64,000 nucleotides of DNA, from positions 47,113,657-47,177,656 of the forward strand of contig NC_034009.1 of assembly GCF_000346465.2 (NCBI RefSeq). The letters are read 5' to 3'. Below the pieces are notes generated by a model that had not been told where the DNA came from, ran no database searches, and saw only the letters and a program-made list of their open reading frames with translations. Below, piece by piece: positions 13,413 to 25,700 of the stretch. The stretch is from Prunus persica (lineage: Eukaryota > Streptophyta > Magnoliopsida > Rosales > Rosaceae). How positions within the stretch are numbered: the stretch's first letter is position 1; each line of letters starts with the position of its first letter. The translations under genes and the position numbers were made by a program.

Positions 13413-14395
13413 AGGTGATTATTTGTACTTTTTAATATTATTGTTTATGTTTTTTTGGTTTGTATATGGTGCAAAGGAATTCAAAGCAGATATTTGTGTG
13501 CAATTGTGCATTGAAGAGCAACTGAGCCACGTGAGAACTTCTATCAAAGAATATGTTGTTTTGTTGACATGTTATAAGCTATTTGGCTATGAACCTAAAT
13601 ATGGTTTTTGTTGTTTATCGTTCATGTACTTTTATTTTGTTAGTTGAATGAAATTGTTATGTTTAAACTAAAAAGAATGAATGAGAAAAAAAAAATATTT
13701 ATTTTCTTATTGCCTCATTTAATTTATCGCCTTAGGCCACCCAAAAGTAAGAAAAGGACCTCATTTAATTTGTCGCCCAAGACTTAGGCTACCCAAAGGT
13801 CAGGGCCGGTCCTGACGAAAATAAGAGATTGTTTAATAATCTAATTGTAAGAAAACAAATGGGCGATTGCATTATGCCTGATAAAATGTTGAAAATATTG
13901 TGATGATAGTGAAATGACTAATGATTTCTGTTCATAATTCAATTGTGTGGTGGACCTAAAAGAGTGATTAGGGTGGAAAAAAGTGAAATAATACTCGTAT
14001 ATGCACATATACACTTCATACAAATTAAAAAGTGTAACTAAAAAAAATCTTTAATGAGTGAAATAAAAAGCGATCATATTAATCATATGTAAATACTATA
14101 TATTATGATACAAAGAGACTGATATGGCTCCATTAAGCATGCATGCGCCTTTCTCAAAGTGCATACCCCTTGAAAAGAAGTGCATCCTTTAATTATTCTC
14201 CTACATTTGTTAATTGACCAGCGCTCCATTCCTAAATGTAAACAAAATAATTAAACCCAAAAAAAAAAAAAAAAAAAAATTCTAGTTTCCACATAGCACG
14301 GCCACAACAAAATCGAGCCGCTTTAAGACACCATATATTAATTAAACTCTAAAAATTATGTAGAAAAAAAATAAAAATTTCATGTTTGCTTCATA
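13413..14395. other. hAT 3' flank and BAM3-like 3' flank
   Basis: The first part is the 3' non-coding segment of the hAT relic, including an A/T-rich open frame to 13647 with no domain of its own. From 13815 on the DNA is AT-rich with an A-run at 14261-14279. It should include the 3' UTR of the receptor kinase on the minus strand. No further gene is supported. Confidence 0.5.
13801..13814 (+). mobile_element. candidate right terminus of the hAT relic
   Basis: The motif CAGGGCCGGTCCTG is nearly self-complementary and resembles the CAGGG..CCCTG ends of hAT elements. It lies 390 bp after the last transposase-like codon. Just before it, two degenerate copies of a block beginning CCTCATTTAATTT (13713-13746 and 13759-13798) form a subterminal duplication. 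I could not find the matching left end. Confidence 0.45.
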
Positions 14396-17300
14396 TTAAA
14401 CCAAAATATCTTGTTTGAACTTGGCACATTTTGTGTCTTTCTCAGTATTCTTGGGTTGTTGGGAAGTGGCTAAGGATGAGGAGGACTGGAAGTAGTCCGG
14501 GGAGTGGCGAGGAAACTCCGATAGCATTTGAACAACTTCTCTCATTGTTGGCCTCTCCACACTGTGTTCTTGGATGCAAAGCATTGCAATGAAGAACAAG
14601 TGCATTGCTTCATCTTTGGGTACAGATATTGCTAGCCTTGGATCAACAATGCTTGTAACATCTTCTTTTCGACAATTCGTGGCTTTCTTCGACCACTGCA
14701 CTATGTCGACGCCTTCCCCGAACTCTCCCACTGGACGACGACCCGTTAGAAGTTCTAACAGAACAACCCCAAAGCTATATACATCGCTCTTCTCATCCAC
14801 CTTCAGTGTATATGCGTACTCTGCAACACATGCATAATAAACATCAATTAATATGACACACTGCAAGAGAAGGCCAAGGTCCAAACTAGTTTTTGAGCCA
14901 GCTAAGTGAAGCCCAAACTAGACAAAACGAGCCATAAAAAGGCGATAGGTTTAGGGATGCAAGTTGCAAGGAAGGAACCAGAAAAAAAGAAAAGCAGAGC
15001 AGCTGAAAAAAGAGACAGGGAGGTGTGTCTCTTTCCACGTAATACCAAACCCACTTTGTTGCTCTAAAACAAAAGCCAAAAAAGATTGCAGTGGTGCTGG
15101 TGGGCATGTCGGGTTAGCTTTCACGACACTCAACGCCCGTTGTGTTAGACATCACTGTCAGACTGTTGTGTTTTGTGCGTCAGATTGACCTCTCATATTT
15201 CTGATATCAGAATTGTACATACAGCATACAATAAATTATTAAATCAAAAGTTTTGAAAAAATGGACCCCCACAATAAGCTGAGGATCGAGAGGTCCTCCA
15301 GGCACAGAATTTAGAGGCAGTTTGTGTGTTTTGTGGTTAGCAAGAAAATTCCATGCATCATCATCTTCTTTGCTTCTCTCTCTCTCTCTCTCTCTGGCTC
15401 AAATCATGGTGGTTTTTTTTTGTTGGCATGTCATTTTAGCAATTGGGTTTTGTGCAGAGAAAATCTTGGTGCATGGCTTATGGTTATGGAGTTCAAGAGA
15501 TTGTGCAGTGCAGGGGTTTGTTTGTGATATATATATATTACACATTTCCCAAAAAAAGATAGATATTAGGGAATCACAACTCAAAAATCAATGTGTCAAT
15601 GGAACCAATACACGAATCAATCAATAAGATTTTGTTTTGCTTTCCAAAATTCTTTCTGTATGTACTATATTTTATGTGGAGAGAGAGAGAGAGAGATAAA
15701 CATGTAGTAATAATTTATAAGCATAAACAAATAGTAAAACCATTTTGTTAGATTATAATTTTTTTGGAGATTAAAAATACTCAAGGCCAGGCACCTCAGT
15801 GGACCCATATACTTATTCAAATGATTAGACAGATATGCATATTTCTTATAGAAATGATGAAGCCACATAAAAAGAAATCATATTCAAAGGAATTTTTTTA
15901 AAATTATTCTATAGAAAATAGAAGACTAGTACTAGGCATGATAGTATTTACTAGCCAGAGTTTATAAACACAAAATTTATAACATGAACCCGAAAACTAA
16001 TTATGTTTTGATTTTTTTTAATGAAATTCTTAAGTTTTTTTTTTGTCAGCAATTCTTAAGTTTATGTATGGCCATTTTATGGTTTTTCTTTTTTTGGTTG
16101 TTGTTACAATGACTAATTTCATCACCCTTTTTTTTTGGGAGCTTGATTGACAGCATCAGGCTACTTCGTTCCTCGGATCGATAATCTGAAACATAAGAAC
16201 TGAAAACTGACGGGTATGATTGTCTAATGTCATGACCCCAAAAGTACCAGAAATTCACAGATTAACTAACTTAACTACCATACCAACTAACTTTTGACTC
16301 TACACAACCTACACCAAAAAGCTTGGAAAAAAAAATTCACAAATTGGTAAAATTTATAGAGAGGAAGAAATAATGTACGTACCAGGTGCAATGTAGCCAT
16401 AAGAGCCTGCAATTGCAGACATACACTCAGATGTTCCACCATCAATCAAGAACTTAGCGAGCCCGAAATCAGCAACGTGCGCTTCAAAGCTCGAATCGAG
16501 CAAAATGTTGTTTGATTTTACATCCCTGTGAAGTATCAATGGAGAACAATCATGGTGAAGGTAGCACAGGCCTTTGGCAGCTTCAATGGCAATTTTGTAC
16601 CTCAAATTCCACCCCAAGAATCCTCCCTTTTTCCCATGCAATGCCTCCCCCAAGCTTCCATTTCTCATGTACTCGTAAACAAGCAGATTCGTTTCTTTGT
16701 TTGAGCAAAATGCCAGCAATCTCACAATGTTTCTGTGCCGAATGTTGCCTAAGGTTTGAATTTCTGCTCTGAAGCCGTGATCATGGCTATTTGGTCCAAA
16801 ACCAAGGAGTTTTTTGACAGCAATTTCAACCCCATTTGGCATTTTTCCATGGTAAACAATCCCTGCTCCTCCTCTTCCAATCACATTCCCATCTTTCACG
16901 CATTCGAGGATGTCGAAGATTGTGAATTCCAGCTTCTGGAAGGAAGTCATTTTCCATGAATCCGGGCCATTTCTTTTGAACGATTTGGCCTTGATTATAG
17001 CAGCAGCAGCAAACACCAGTGAGCATATTAGCAGGCCTAATGCGAAGATCAGCTTGAAATCCGCGGGGGGTTTTCGCGGTGTGTTTGTGATTGCGGTGAA
17101 GTTGCAAGGATTGTTTAGGAGTGAACCGCAAAGATGGGGATTGCCCGCGAAAGCAGAGGCATTAAAGAAGGCAAACTGCCCTGATTCGGGTAGCTTTCCT
17201 GAGAAATCATTGAAGGAAAAATCAGCAATTGTGAGGCTCTTCATGGTGCCTATTGATCTGGGAATGTTTTGGTTCAAGTGATTTCTTGATATGTTCAAGT

Positions 17301-18954
17301 AATTCAGGATGTGAATGCTGGAAATTTCTCGTGGGATTGAGCCAGAGAGGTTGTTCTGGCTCATGTCAAGGTAGGTGAGATGGAAACAGTTTCCAATTTC
17401 TGGTGGGATTTCACCAGAGAGTGAATTTCTGCTAAGATCAAGTTTTAGTACTTGATGTAGTTGGCCTATTGAAGGTGGGATTGGACCAGAGAATTGATTT
17501 CCACCAAGTAGGAGGATTTGGAGGGAAGAGAAATTCGAAAGCGAGTGGGGTAAAGGACCGGATAGGAGGTTGTCTGCCAGATTAAGCTGGCCTAATTTGG
17601 CCGGCTCCAATGAGCCATTAGAATTCTCTAGCAACATTCCAGATAGGTAATTGTTTTGCAACTCTGCTAAGCTCAGCAGAGGCAAGTAAATTAAGCCATT
17701 TGGTATGCTACCATTTAAGTAATTCTGCCCCAGCCTTACTCTAGTGAGACTAGAACATGCCCCTAAGGCTTCAGGGATTGGACCAAGGAGAAAGTTTTTC
17801 AAGAGAATTAGTATTCTCAGCTGATTTGATGAACACAAGTTTGGTGGGATTTTACCGGTGAGCTTATTCGATGACAAATCGAGCAGTTGAAGCTTCCCAT
17901 TCTGGCCAAGCTTCTGTGGAATTATGCCAGTGAAGTTGTTCATCCACAGCCCCAGAGTTTCCAAGTTAGGCAAATCCGCGACGTAGTCTGGGATTGAGCC
18001 ATGCAATCTGTTCATGAAGAGGTTGAAAAGCTTGAGCTGTTTGAGACTGGCAAACTCAAATGGGATTTCACCAGTCAGTGCATTGTTGGAGAGGTCAAGA
18101 TTGACCAAGTTTGTCAAGTTGCCTAGCTGCCTTGGGATTGAGCCTGAGAGCAGATTGATGTGCAAGTAAAGCGTGTCGAGCGCCTTCAAATTCCCCAGCT
18201 CCCGGGGAATTGGCCCGTCTAATTCACAGCTTGAGAGATCCATGTGAACCAGATTGACCAATTTCCCAAACTCCTTTGGAATCCCACCTTCAAAAACGTT
18301 GTAGTAGCCCAAGTAAATCTCTCTCAGGTTAGTGAGATTGCCCAAGTCACCTGGAATTTCTCCATTAAGATCATTGCCTGCAATTGACAAGTACTCCAAG
18401 CTGGCCAAATTCCCATATGATGCTGGGATTTTTCCATTGAAAAAATTGCCTCCAAGATCCAAGTACCTGAGCTTCTTCAAGCTCAAAATCCCAAGTGGAA
18501 GAGAAGCGGTGAAGTTGTTGTTATAAGCATCAAACACTTCCAAGTTGGCAATGCTTGAGTAGTTCCAATCCAAGCTCCCACTGAATTGGTTGTTGGATAT
18601 GTTGAGGAACTGAAGGTTTGTGAAGTTGGCAATGGCAATGCTGCCTGCAAAGTTGTTTCCTGCAAGAGAGAGGTCGGTGAGCCGGTCGAGGCCTGAAATC
18701 AGAGGAGATACAGAGCCAAAAAGATTGAAATCTGTTAAGTCCACTGCAACAACTCTTCCTCTATAGCATCGAATTCCAGCCCATGAACAAACTGATCTTG
18801 GAGATGAAGAATTCCAAGTGCTTAAAGCCAGTTCGGAGAATTGGAAGCCGTGCTTGAGTGTGACCAAGACATGAAAATCACTGACCAAAGAAGAAGCAAA
18901 GCAAGAGGTGCCAAGAAGAGAGAAAAATGTCAAGACAATGAAAGGAAGGACCAT
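14396..18954 (-). CDS. BAM3: LRR receptor-like kinase, BAM3-like (BARELY ANY MERISTEM 3), 998 aa
   Basis: BAM3 is a plasma-membrane receptor of the CLAVATA1 clade; in Arabidopsis it senses CLE45 in developing phloem. Exon 1 is 18954-16383 and exon 2 is 14820-14396. The 1562-nt intron splits the Glu codon of the APE motif, and the sum is 2997 nt. Order: signal peptide (about 1-21), N-terminal cap with CSWAG (56-60), roughly twenty LRRs of the GxIPxxLGxLxxLxxLxLxxN type (about 70-590), a membrane span (about 635-657), and a kinase domain (about 690-965). Kinase motifs are intact: glycine loop GRGGAG, VAIK lysine K714, catalytic HRD with D811 and DFG with D829, so an active RD kinase is expected. 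Features shared with Arabidopsis BAM3 include LGYYN, SGQF and the [12 protein letters not shown] block. The start was chosen because it begins a hydrophobic signal peptide. Orthology rather than paralogy to BAM3 is inferred by eye. Confidence 0.93.
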
Positions 18955-19330
18955 GATGGTTTTTTTCTTTCCTGCTTTTTTTCTTGGGAAAAATATTCAA
19001 GACAATTGGGTTTGGAAGTATTGAAAGAGAAGATGAAGGGATTTAAGCATTTGGGTAGTTGTGGATTTTCCGGAAAAGGAAGGAAAAGTAAGAGGAATCT
19101 GAGAAACTTCAAGTGAGTATGGGGTTGAGGAATCAAACATCTTCACAAAGAAAGAGTCTTCAAATACAAGGAAGAAACTATGCCTCTGCTTTTCTCCTTT
19201 TTCTCTCTTTCTTTTCTTTTCTGTTCTGTTCTTTTCTTTTCTTTCTCTCTGAGAGAAGAGAGGAAGATTGAAATTCTGCTGGGACTGGACTGGTGTGTGT
19301 GTGTGAGCTCCCTTTCTATATTTCTCTAAG
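18955..19330 (-). other. 5' UTR / proximal promoter of the BAM3-like gene
   Basis: Upstream of the ATG the transcribed strand is rich in AAAG/GAGA, seen on plus as TTTTCTTTTC and TTCTTTTC repeats around 19200-19255. A (TG)n stretch occurs at 19290-19303. Pyrimidine-rich leaders are usual in plant promoters. No TATA box was assigned. Confidence 0.35.
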
Positions 19331-20833
19331 TTATTAGCCTTCTTCTTTAGACAAAGCTGAGATGGAAAAAGTGGAAGAAGGTTTGTTGAAAACATTATTA
19401 AAAATAAAAATAAAAATTTGACAATAAGATGGAAAATAAGAAGGCCGTTGGATAACAGAAATTTAAAGTTAAGATTTGGGGAGGAAAAGTAAAGTTGATG
19501 ATGCTCTCTCTTTCTTTATTCATATGACAAAATTGCCCTTTAGCTTTAATCAAAGAATGGTCTTTATTGCTTTGAATGAGATGAGTGGCAATGGAGCTGC
19601 ACTTTCAATCATTGAAAATGTTTCCATTGTCTTGAAGATTTTGGTGACTATCAGCTGGTAACCTCATTTTCCAAGCACCATGATGTACTTGTGAGGGGAA
19701 AATGAAAGGTGAGGAAAGCATTTAATGCCTACCAATACTACAAATGTTGTTTTTTATTGCCTCAAAGCTGCAATATGATTGAAATTTGACGCTATACTTA
19801 TTGCCTTGTTGGTTTATTTGGACCAGAAAATAATCAAAATCTTTGGTATTGAGATTTCTCACTCCTATAATATAAATCAAGATACAATCCGAATAGAAGA
19901 ATAACTATATATATATATATGCTGTGCTCGGCTTGTTAAAACCTCACGGACTATAATTTTTTGCATATCACTTTTGCCAACATATAAAATAAAAGATTAC
20001 CAAATTGCTGTCAGGATGTTTTAAGAATATAGAAAAACTGTTTGGATAATTTCCAGAAAGCAAAAATAGTACAGCTAGGTAGCATCTTTTGTTGTTCATC
20101 TTGTTATAAAATTCATATGTGCCATGCATATAAACACTTGGGCCATGCATAAAGATTAAAGAACCCATCAAATCAAATAGTTATAATACAAATACAATGT
20201 ATCAGATATATAGCAGTCCTGCTTGCCTCATCATGTCATGACAATCTGTAAGCATCAAAGTGTGCTTCATCAATCAGTCAAAACCCAAAATCGGATTTAA
20301 AAGCTGCAGAATACCATTGTGGATTTGTCATGTGTAATTTCTTATCCTAAAAACAAAAAGAAGGGGTAATTCCCCATGTAGACAGATTATCTTGAGGTTG
20401 GAAACATGTGCCTGCAAGATGTACAGTGGTTGTAAGAAGTAAAAGATGAGTGATTATTAATATATCATTACCGTGTTGTTGTTGAATGATCAATATATAA
20501 TTATGTTGCATGGAATATGGAACCACTGGAAGCTTTTTTGTGCAGCTTTATTCCTTCTCCTTCTTTGCCCTACAGTACAGAGGCTGCCTGGGACCAACTC
20601 TCTATGTTAGATGGTTTTTAAGGGCTTTATTAGAAGATGGAATAGTCTTAAAGAGAGGGCTGAAAAGTAAAAGCAGAGATGTATAATCTGCTTTTGATCT
20701 TCCACTTCAAAAGAAAAGCAAATTAAAGAAGAGAAAAGAAAGAAAGAAAAAATAATCCATGACACCCCCTCCCTCCTTCTCCTCCTCCAAATTCACATGG
20801 AAAAGAGTGCTCTTGTATTAACTTGAAGAACTC

Positions 20834-20880
<47 letters not shown>

Positions 20881-23634
20881 AAAGAAAGAAAGAAAGAAAG
20901 AAAAATCCATGGCCCCTCACGCATGGGAAAGAGCGCTCTTGTATGAGCATGAACTCTCTCTCTCATGTGGGCTTTGTCATACAAATTACAATACAATAGT
21001 GGCTGTCTTGGCTTCATGGCAAGGAGGGGGCTGATTGGGTGGAAGAAAGAAGAGTGTGTGCTCTTTTTGAGGTGTCTTAATCTGTCTTATTGACGGGCAG
21101 GCCTGCCCTTTTGAAGGGTCACTATCTTGTGGCCTTGGCTTTACAATAAACCCTAATGTGGTCACTCAAATGCGTAGCTTGGTAATGGCATAATTGGAAG
21201 TCTCATGTTTTGTAGTTAAATTCCAAGAGGGAACATCTCAGCTCAGTACTTTGCTTTTGTCTATAACCTTTAAATTTAGAGACAATAATACTAAGATCCA
21301 ACAGAGGGATTTGATTGGTAATCAAAGATTTGCACAATATTGAGATACTTTTTTGTGTGTGATAAATTCAGTGCCTACCATAGATTGGAAGACTATGGGT
21401 CCATTGGTGTGCATCACATTTCTTTAATTTTGTCAATATCTAGACGGAGTTACATTTATCAAATATTTTTTTTTTGTATCTGACCGATTAAGAAAATAAA
21501 TAATGTGAATTTAACACATTTTATAACATTAAAAAAAGTATTTAAAAAGTTGTGTAACGATTTATTCGAATAGTTAGATGTTATAATTTTGGTGAATTAA
21601 TAATATAATATAGCAGTGCTACCTTCATATATATAAAAGTATCTCAATGATTGTTTGTGGAATAACAATATAGAGTACTTATAATAGATAGAACAGCTGC
21701 TATATAGCAATAATAACTGAGAAGAAAACGTGCGACTGCAAATTTTCTGATAATTGACTTTCGGTGGCACTACCAAATTGCCCAAAAGAAAGAATCATGT
21801 TCTCTTCTTTCCTTTGGGGAAATTTAGTAGCTTTGTTCATCTCATTATCAAGCTGAAAGAATGTATCTTTGGTCTCTCATTTAATTAATGTTTTTTTTAA
21901 CAAATCTAAGTTATAGTTGATCAAGGTACTGTATCTGCTCATTTGCACTCAAGTTTTGAATTCCTTATGACATACATTATAATAGTTTAGAGTGGTTTAG
22001 ACTATCATATATATAAAACATAAAAAGCTAGATGTTATGTGCTTGGGACAACGCTCGTGTGATTGGGCGATTAGGTATAGGAACTTGGTATGTAGTTTTC
22101 TTCTTACGGCCACCTATGGCTGCAGCAATATTTAGAAGGCTCAGTTGGGATAACAATTAGACGATAAGGGTTGCTTCGAGGGAACCCAAAACCTCCAAGT
22201 TAGACAAGCTAACAATAAGGGATAATATCTGATATCTCATTAATGAAAAGCCACTGAAATTTATACAAACAAGGACTCTAACTGAAAGCTTAGAAAGGGG
22301 GAAACTTCTCCCATGACGCCCACTATAAAAGTGGATAACATGACTCCTAAAACTACTCAACAACTAAAGACATGCAAACTCCTACAATTATGCAACAACT
22401 AATAACCATGTAACTATCTCCACTCACTCATGAGAGAGCACGTGACACTAGACTAGATATCCTTGGCTATATTCTAAAACCCCAGCCCCCTTTCTCCCAA
22501 AAAATACTTTAGAGTCGTTTTCATTTTGAGGGGGGAGGAAGTCACTCTTCTTCCTTCTCTCTCCCCTCCTCTCTTCCTATCATCTCCCTTCTCATCTCTT
22601 CCCCCATTTCCAAAGACAGAAGGTTTCTCCTATTTGTCATCGCTTTATTGCAATTTTCCTCCATCCATCACATGCGGTTGTGTCTTGGTGTCGAATCTCC
22701 ACTTGCGTTCCCGTGTCAGATCTCTACCACCATCCTTTTTGCGGTTTCTTTAAGTTTGGAATAAGTCGCAAAGACTCTTTGAGTTTTCTGTGTAATTTTC
22801 ACCTCTCATTTTGTGAGAGTTTTATTTGTATTTTTATGGTTTGGTTTTTTCAAACTTTATCTCTTTTTGGTTGTTCTAAATTTGCAATCTTAGTTGGGAT
22901 ACCTATGCCTGAGTTTCTTCAATCTTGTATGATCGTTAATGAAGGCACAACAGATTGTCTTAATTTTAAAATTTCACAAAATACTCCAAAAATCCTATAA
23001 AGATTTTCTAAGACCATTTCCAATATGGAGGGTCCTCAACTCAAATTTTGGGACCCTAAAATAATGACACAAATGATCCTAAACAATGTTTCCTCCGACC
23101 CAGCAGTCCTAAACAATTTGGGACCCTAGCTTTATTAATGGTTTAAACGTAAATTTTATTTTTTTCCGATGAACTCTTTTTTGAGCCAACTTTAGTTTAA
23201 TTCATTGTAATTTATTTTTACAAACATTTTAACCAAAATAAAACACAATTTCTGAAATAAAATTTATTTTATAAAAACGAGTAAAACAGCAAAGTAAATA
23301 AACACGATTGCAACAACAAACGCAAGATTGCTCGAAAAGATATATAATGAATTTACTTCTTTTTTGTAAATTTTTAGTGGTTATTCCAACGGACACACAA
23401 TGTAACCTTTTGTTTACCTTGTCAAAGAAAAGAATAAATTTTTAAATAAAAAAAAATCAAAGGAGCAATTAGATTAAACCAAATAGTGAAATGAATTAAA
23501 GTTTTTGGTTAATTAACTGTTGTTTTGAACAAATTTTATAGATACCAAGCATGGTAAACCCAAAATCATTCCGAGTCAAAGAAGCACCTGAGATTTTCTT
23601 GTATTAACACTGGGATGAAGAATATGAGAAAATG

Positions 23635-23670
<36 letters not shown>
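19331..23670. other. long gene-poor tract
   Basis: No coding region is supported on either strand. Contents are an (AT)n run near 19906-19921, a long (CT)n plus (AAAG)n microsatellite at 20838-20903, and a CT-rich stretch at 22540-22600. At 22990-23120 there is a segment beginning TAAGACCATTTCCAA that looks like a MITE end. The open frames at 22526-23000 have no recognisable domain and are biased toward F/S/L from T/C-rich DNA. Confidence 0.45.
20838..20903. repeat. (CT)n followed by (AAAG)n compound microsatellite
   Basis: About 40 bp of alternating CT (20838-20877) runs directly into an A-run with AAAG repeats (20878-20903). It would make a polymorphic SSR marker. Shorter CT/GA tracts lie near 15378-15396 and 15678-15695 in the BAM3-like intron. 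Confidence 0.95.
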
Positions 23671-23672
<2 letters not shown>

Positions 23673-23676
<4 letters not shown>

Positions 23677-24071
23677 GAGCTTCCATTGAGGGATCCCTCA
23701 AATAAGCTTATTTGAGGGACACCCCTTGTAGGCCCCACTCCGGATTGTATTTCACTAATCCAAACCGTCTATTTTGTAGATACTCATTCAAAGATCATCT
23801 CTACAAAAAATCACTTGAATCCGATATCATGTGACCACTCAATTGAGTTATTGAAATTTTAGTACTTTTCTTAAAGCACCGTGTTCATTGATTTTGTAAG
23901 ACACAATTGGATGTCGAAACAGTTTCCGATTTGTCTAATTTTTTGTAAGGATGATCTATGAATGAATACCTAAAAAATAGATGGTTTGGATTATTGGGAA
24001 AAGAATTGTAGGGTACCCTAAAGGGCGTCCCTCAAATAAAATTATTTGAGGGATCCCTCAATAGAAGGGGA

Positions 24072-24074
<3 letters not shown>
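23673..24074. mobile_element. 402-bp MITE-like element with ~50-bp terminal inverted repeats
   Basis: The left end CAGAGAGCTTCCATTGAGGG and the reverse complement of the right end CAGTCCCCTTCTATTGAGGG are clearly related, and the similarity continues for about 50 bp inward. Both ends abut TA, and both flanks are (TA)n microsatellite (23639-23672 and 24075-24114), so a TA target duplication cannot be told from the repeat. Each terminal repeat contains overlapping palindromes. There is no open frame, so it is non-autonomous. The superfamily is not certain; a TA target suggests Tc1/mariner or PIF/Harbinger-like mobilisation. Confidence 0.75.
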
Positions 24075-24117
<43 letters not shown>

Positions 24118-24589
24118 ACAGTCAAAATGGTTGAAGTTGGTGCCAAGTTGAAGTTTGAACTAAATGAGGGTACACGACAGCATGATTACAATCTCACATA
24201 TGAAACCAATGTTGGGACGGAAAGAGCATTATTGTCCTTTTTGACTAGGAGGGAGGGAGAGGAACCCAATTCATGAAAGCCATGGCAGCAGCAATATTTT
24301 CTTCACGCTTGTAAACCTTTCATTGGATTTGGAAAAACACTTTGGCGATGCCCCAAAGAAAAGAGCTTTCCTCATCAAAAGATAGCGAGCTTGTGTTTTA
24401 CTTAAAGGAACATCTTCGATATAATGGGGCAAACTTGTCCTGTGGATCGCTTGTTTGCATTTTTCCCTTAATAAAGGAAATTCAAAATTAAAGGGAGAAT
24501 AAAGAGAACAAAGGGGAAAGAGAAAATTGATAATTTTTAAGGATAAAGTACGATGTCTGCTCATTTACTAAGCAATGACATGGATGTGG

Positions 24590-24641
24590 CTCGTTGTCGA
24601 TTATATTTAGAACAGCAACACTAAATACGATCGACAACGAG
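24590..24641. repeat. strong hairpin: 21-bp arms, 10-nt loop
   Basis: Arm 24590-24610 (starting CTCGTTGTCGAT) and arm 24621-24641 (ending ATCGACAACGAG) are inverted copies with two mismatches in 21. The loop between them is AACAGCAACA. No gene spans it. It may be a fold-back relic, a MITE core, or a transcribed small-RNA hairpin. Confidence 0.8.
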
Positions 24642-25626
24642 TAATAAAAAGCGACCAAGATCCTCTCCTATAAAACTCTCAAAGGTAGAAGCCAACATAA
24701 AAAAATTAGTGGAAAAGACAAAAATTTATGTACTTGTTGGGGGAGCTCTTTCGGGATTTGTCACTATCATTCTCAAGCACATGCAAGCAACAAACTAGAT
24801 TTGATATAATTCTTCAAAATCTTAATTTGAGCAGAGCCTTTGATGGTTTTTTTAAAATCAATATTAGAGAATTTCAAGGCCCTGCCATTACCCCAAGAAG
24901 CGACCAAGATTATGTAGCAAAGATACGCAAATTTCTTTATGCAAGATTTTGTGCAAGTTTTTTGTCCATTGCATGGAAAAGTTGCTTGTTCTTAGCGTAT
25001 TCAATTGATATATGCATGCAAAAGCTATACGCACAGAACCTCTTAAATCTGCAAAATTTTGTCTTCATTTGGTTAAGTTTGCTTTAAAAAGGATTTGCTT
25101 TTCTTTGTTTTTATCGATAACAGTACTTTCAGGACCAACATCACTAGCTTGGAAGGTTTCACATTGACTAGCTAAAGTGAGTGGGATATGTTGCCCGCAC
25201 CTCTCTGTATGCATGTGTAATATATATATGCTTTGCAAATTGCATACCAATCTGGTCCGCACTCGTCATCCGATCAGATCTCGAGCCTTTATATTTAAAG
25301 TTTGTACATTTATTTGCATTTCTTTATATTTGAACTATTTTATTCTTAATTTATCCATTTATCAAGACACATTATTAAGCTTTGAATTTATTTATTTTCT
25401 AAATTGACGTTAACCTTGAAACCGTTAGTTTGTTTTGAGTGTTATTTTTTTTTTCCTTCGCCCAATAATTTTTTTAGGATTGAAAGAGAATGAGAGATGG
25501 TATGGTATCCCGTTAATTGCTTGTTTTCTTTTGTAAATCCAAATCTCTCTCTTACATCTTCTCGATCCATGCTTTAGCATTGACAAAATCGAGACCACAA
25601 TTTCTACACTCTTTAAAATAAAATTA

Positions 25627-25700
25627 TACAAGTGATATTGAGGATGGGAGAATCGAACTTAAGACTTCAGGTGCATGGGTAAATGCTCTTAAGCACCCTT
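25627..25700 (-). mobile_element. tRNA-derived SINE-like fragment
   Basis: On the minus strand it reads AAGAGCATTTAC, about 20 nt of spacer, then AGTTCGATTCTCCC (B-box-like) and CCTCAATATCACTTG. The same order of words recurs at 50514-50594, so the two are dispersed copies of one family. The 5' half is degenerate. Confidence 0.55.

Noticed and set aside
16512..18665. Several open frames on the plus strand and in other frames over the receptor kinase
   Set aside because: They are shadows of the BAM3-like exon 1, which alone has domains, a signal peptide and codon character.
22526..23000. Overlapping open frames suggesting a secreted or membrane protein
   Set aside because: The apparent hydrophobicity comes from CT/TT-rich DNA; no ATG-led frame has a domain and no splice pattern supports a gene.
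24046..24276. Open frame on plus with an Ile-Tyr repeat
   Set aside because: The repeat is translated (TA)n microsatellite and the start lies inside the MITE; no domain follows.
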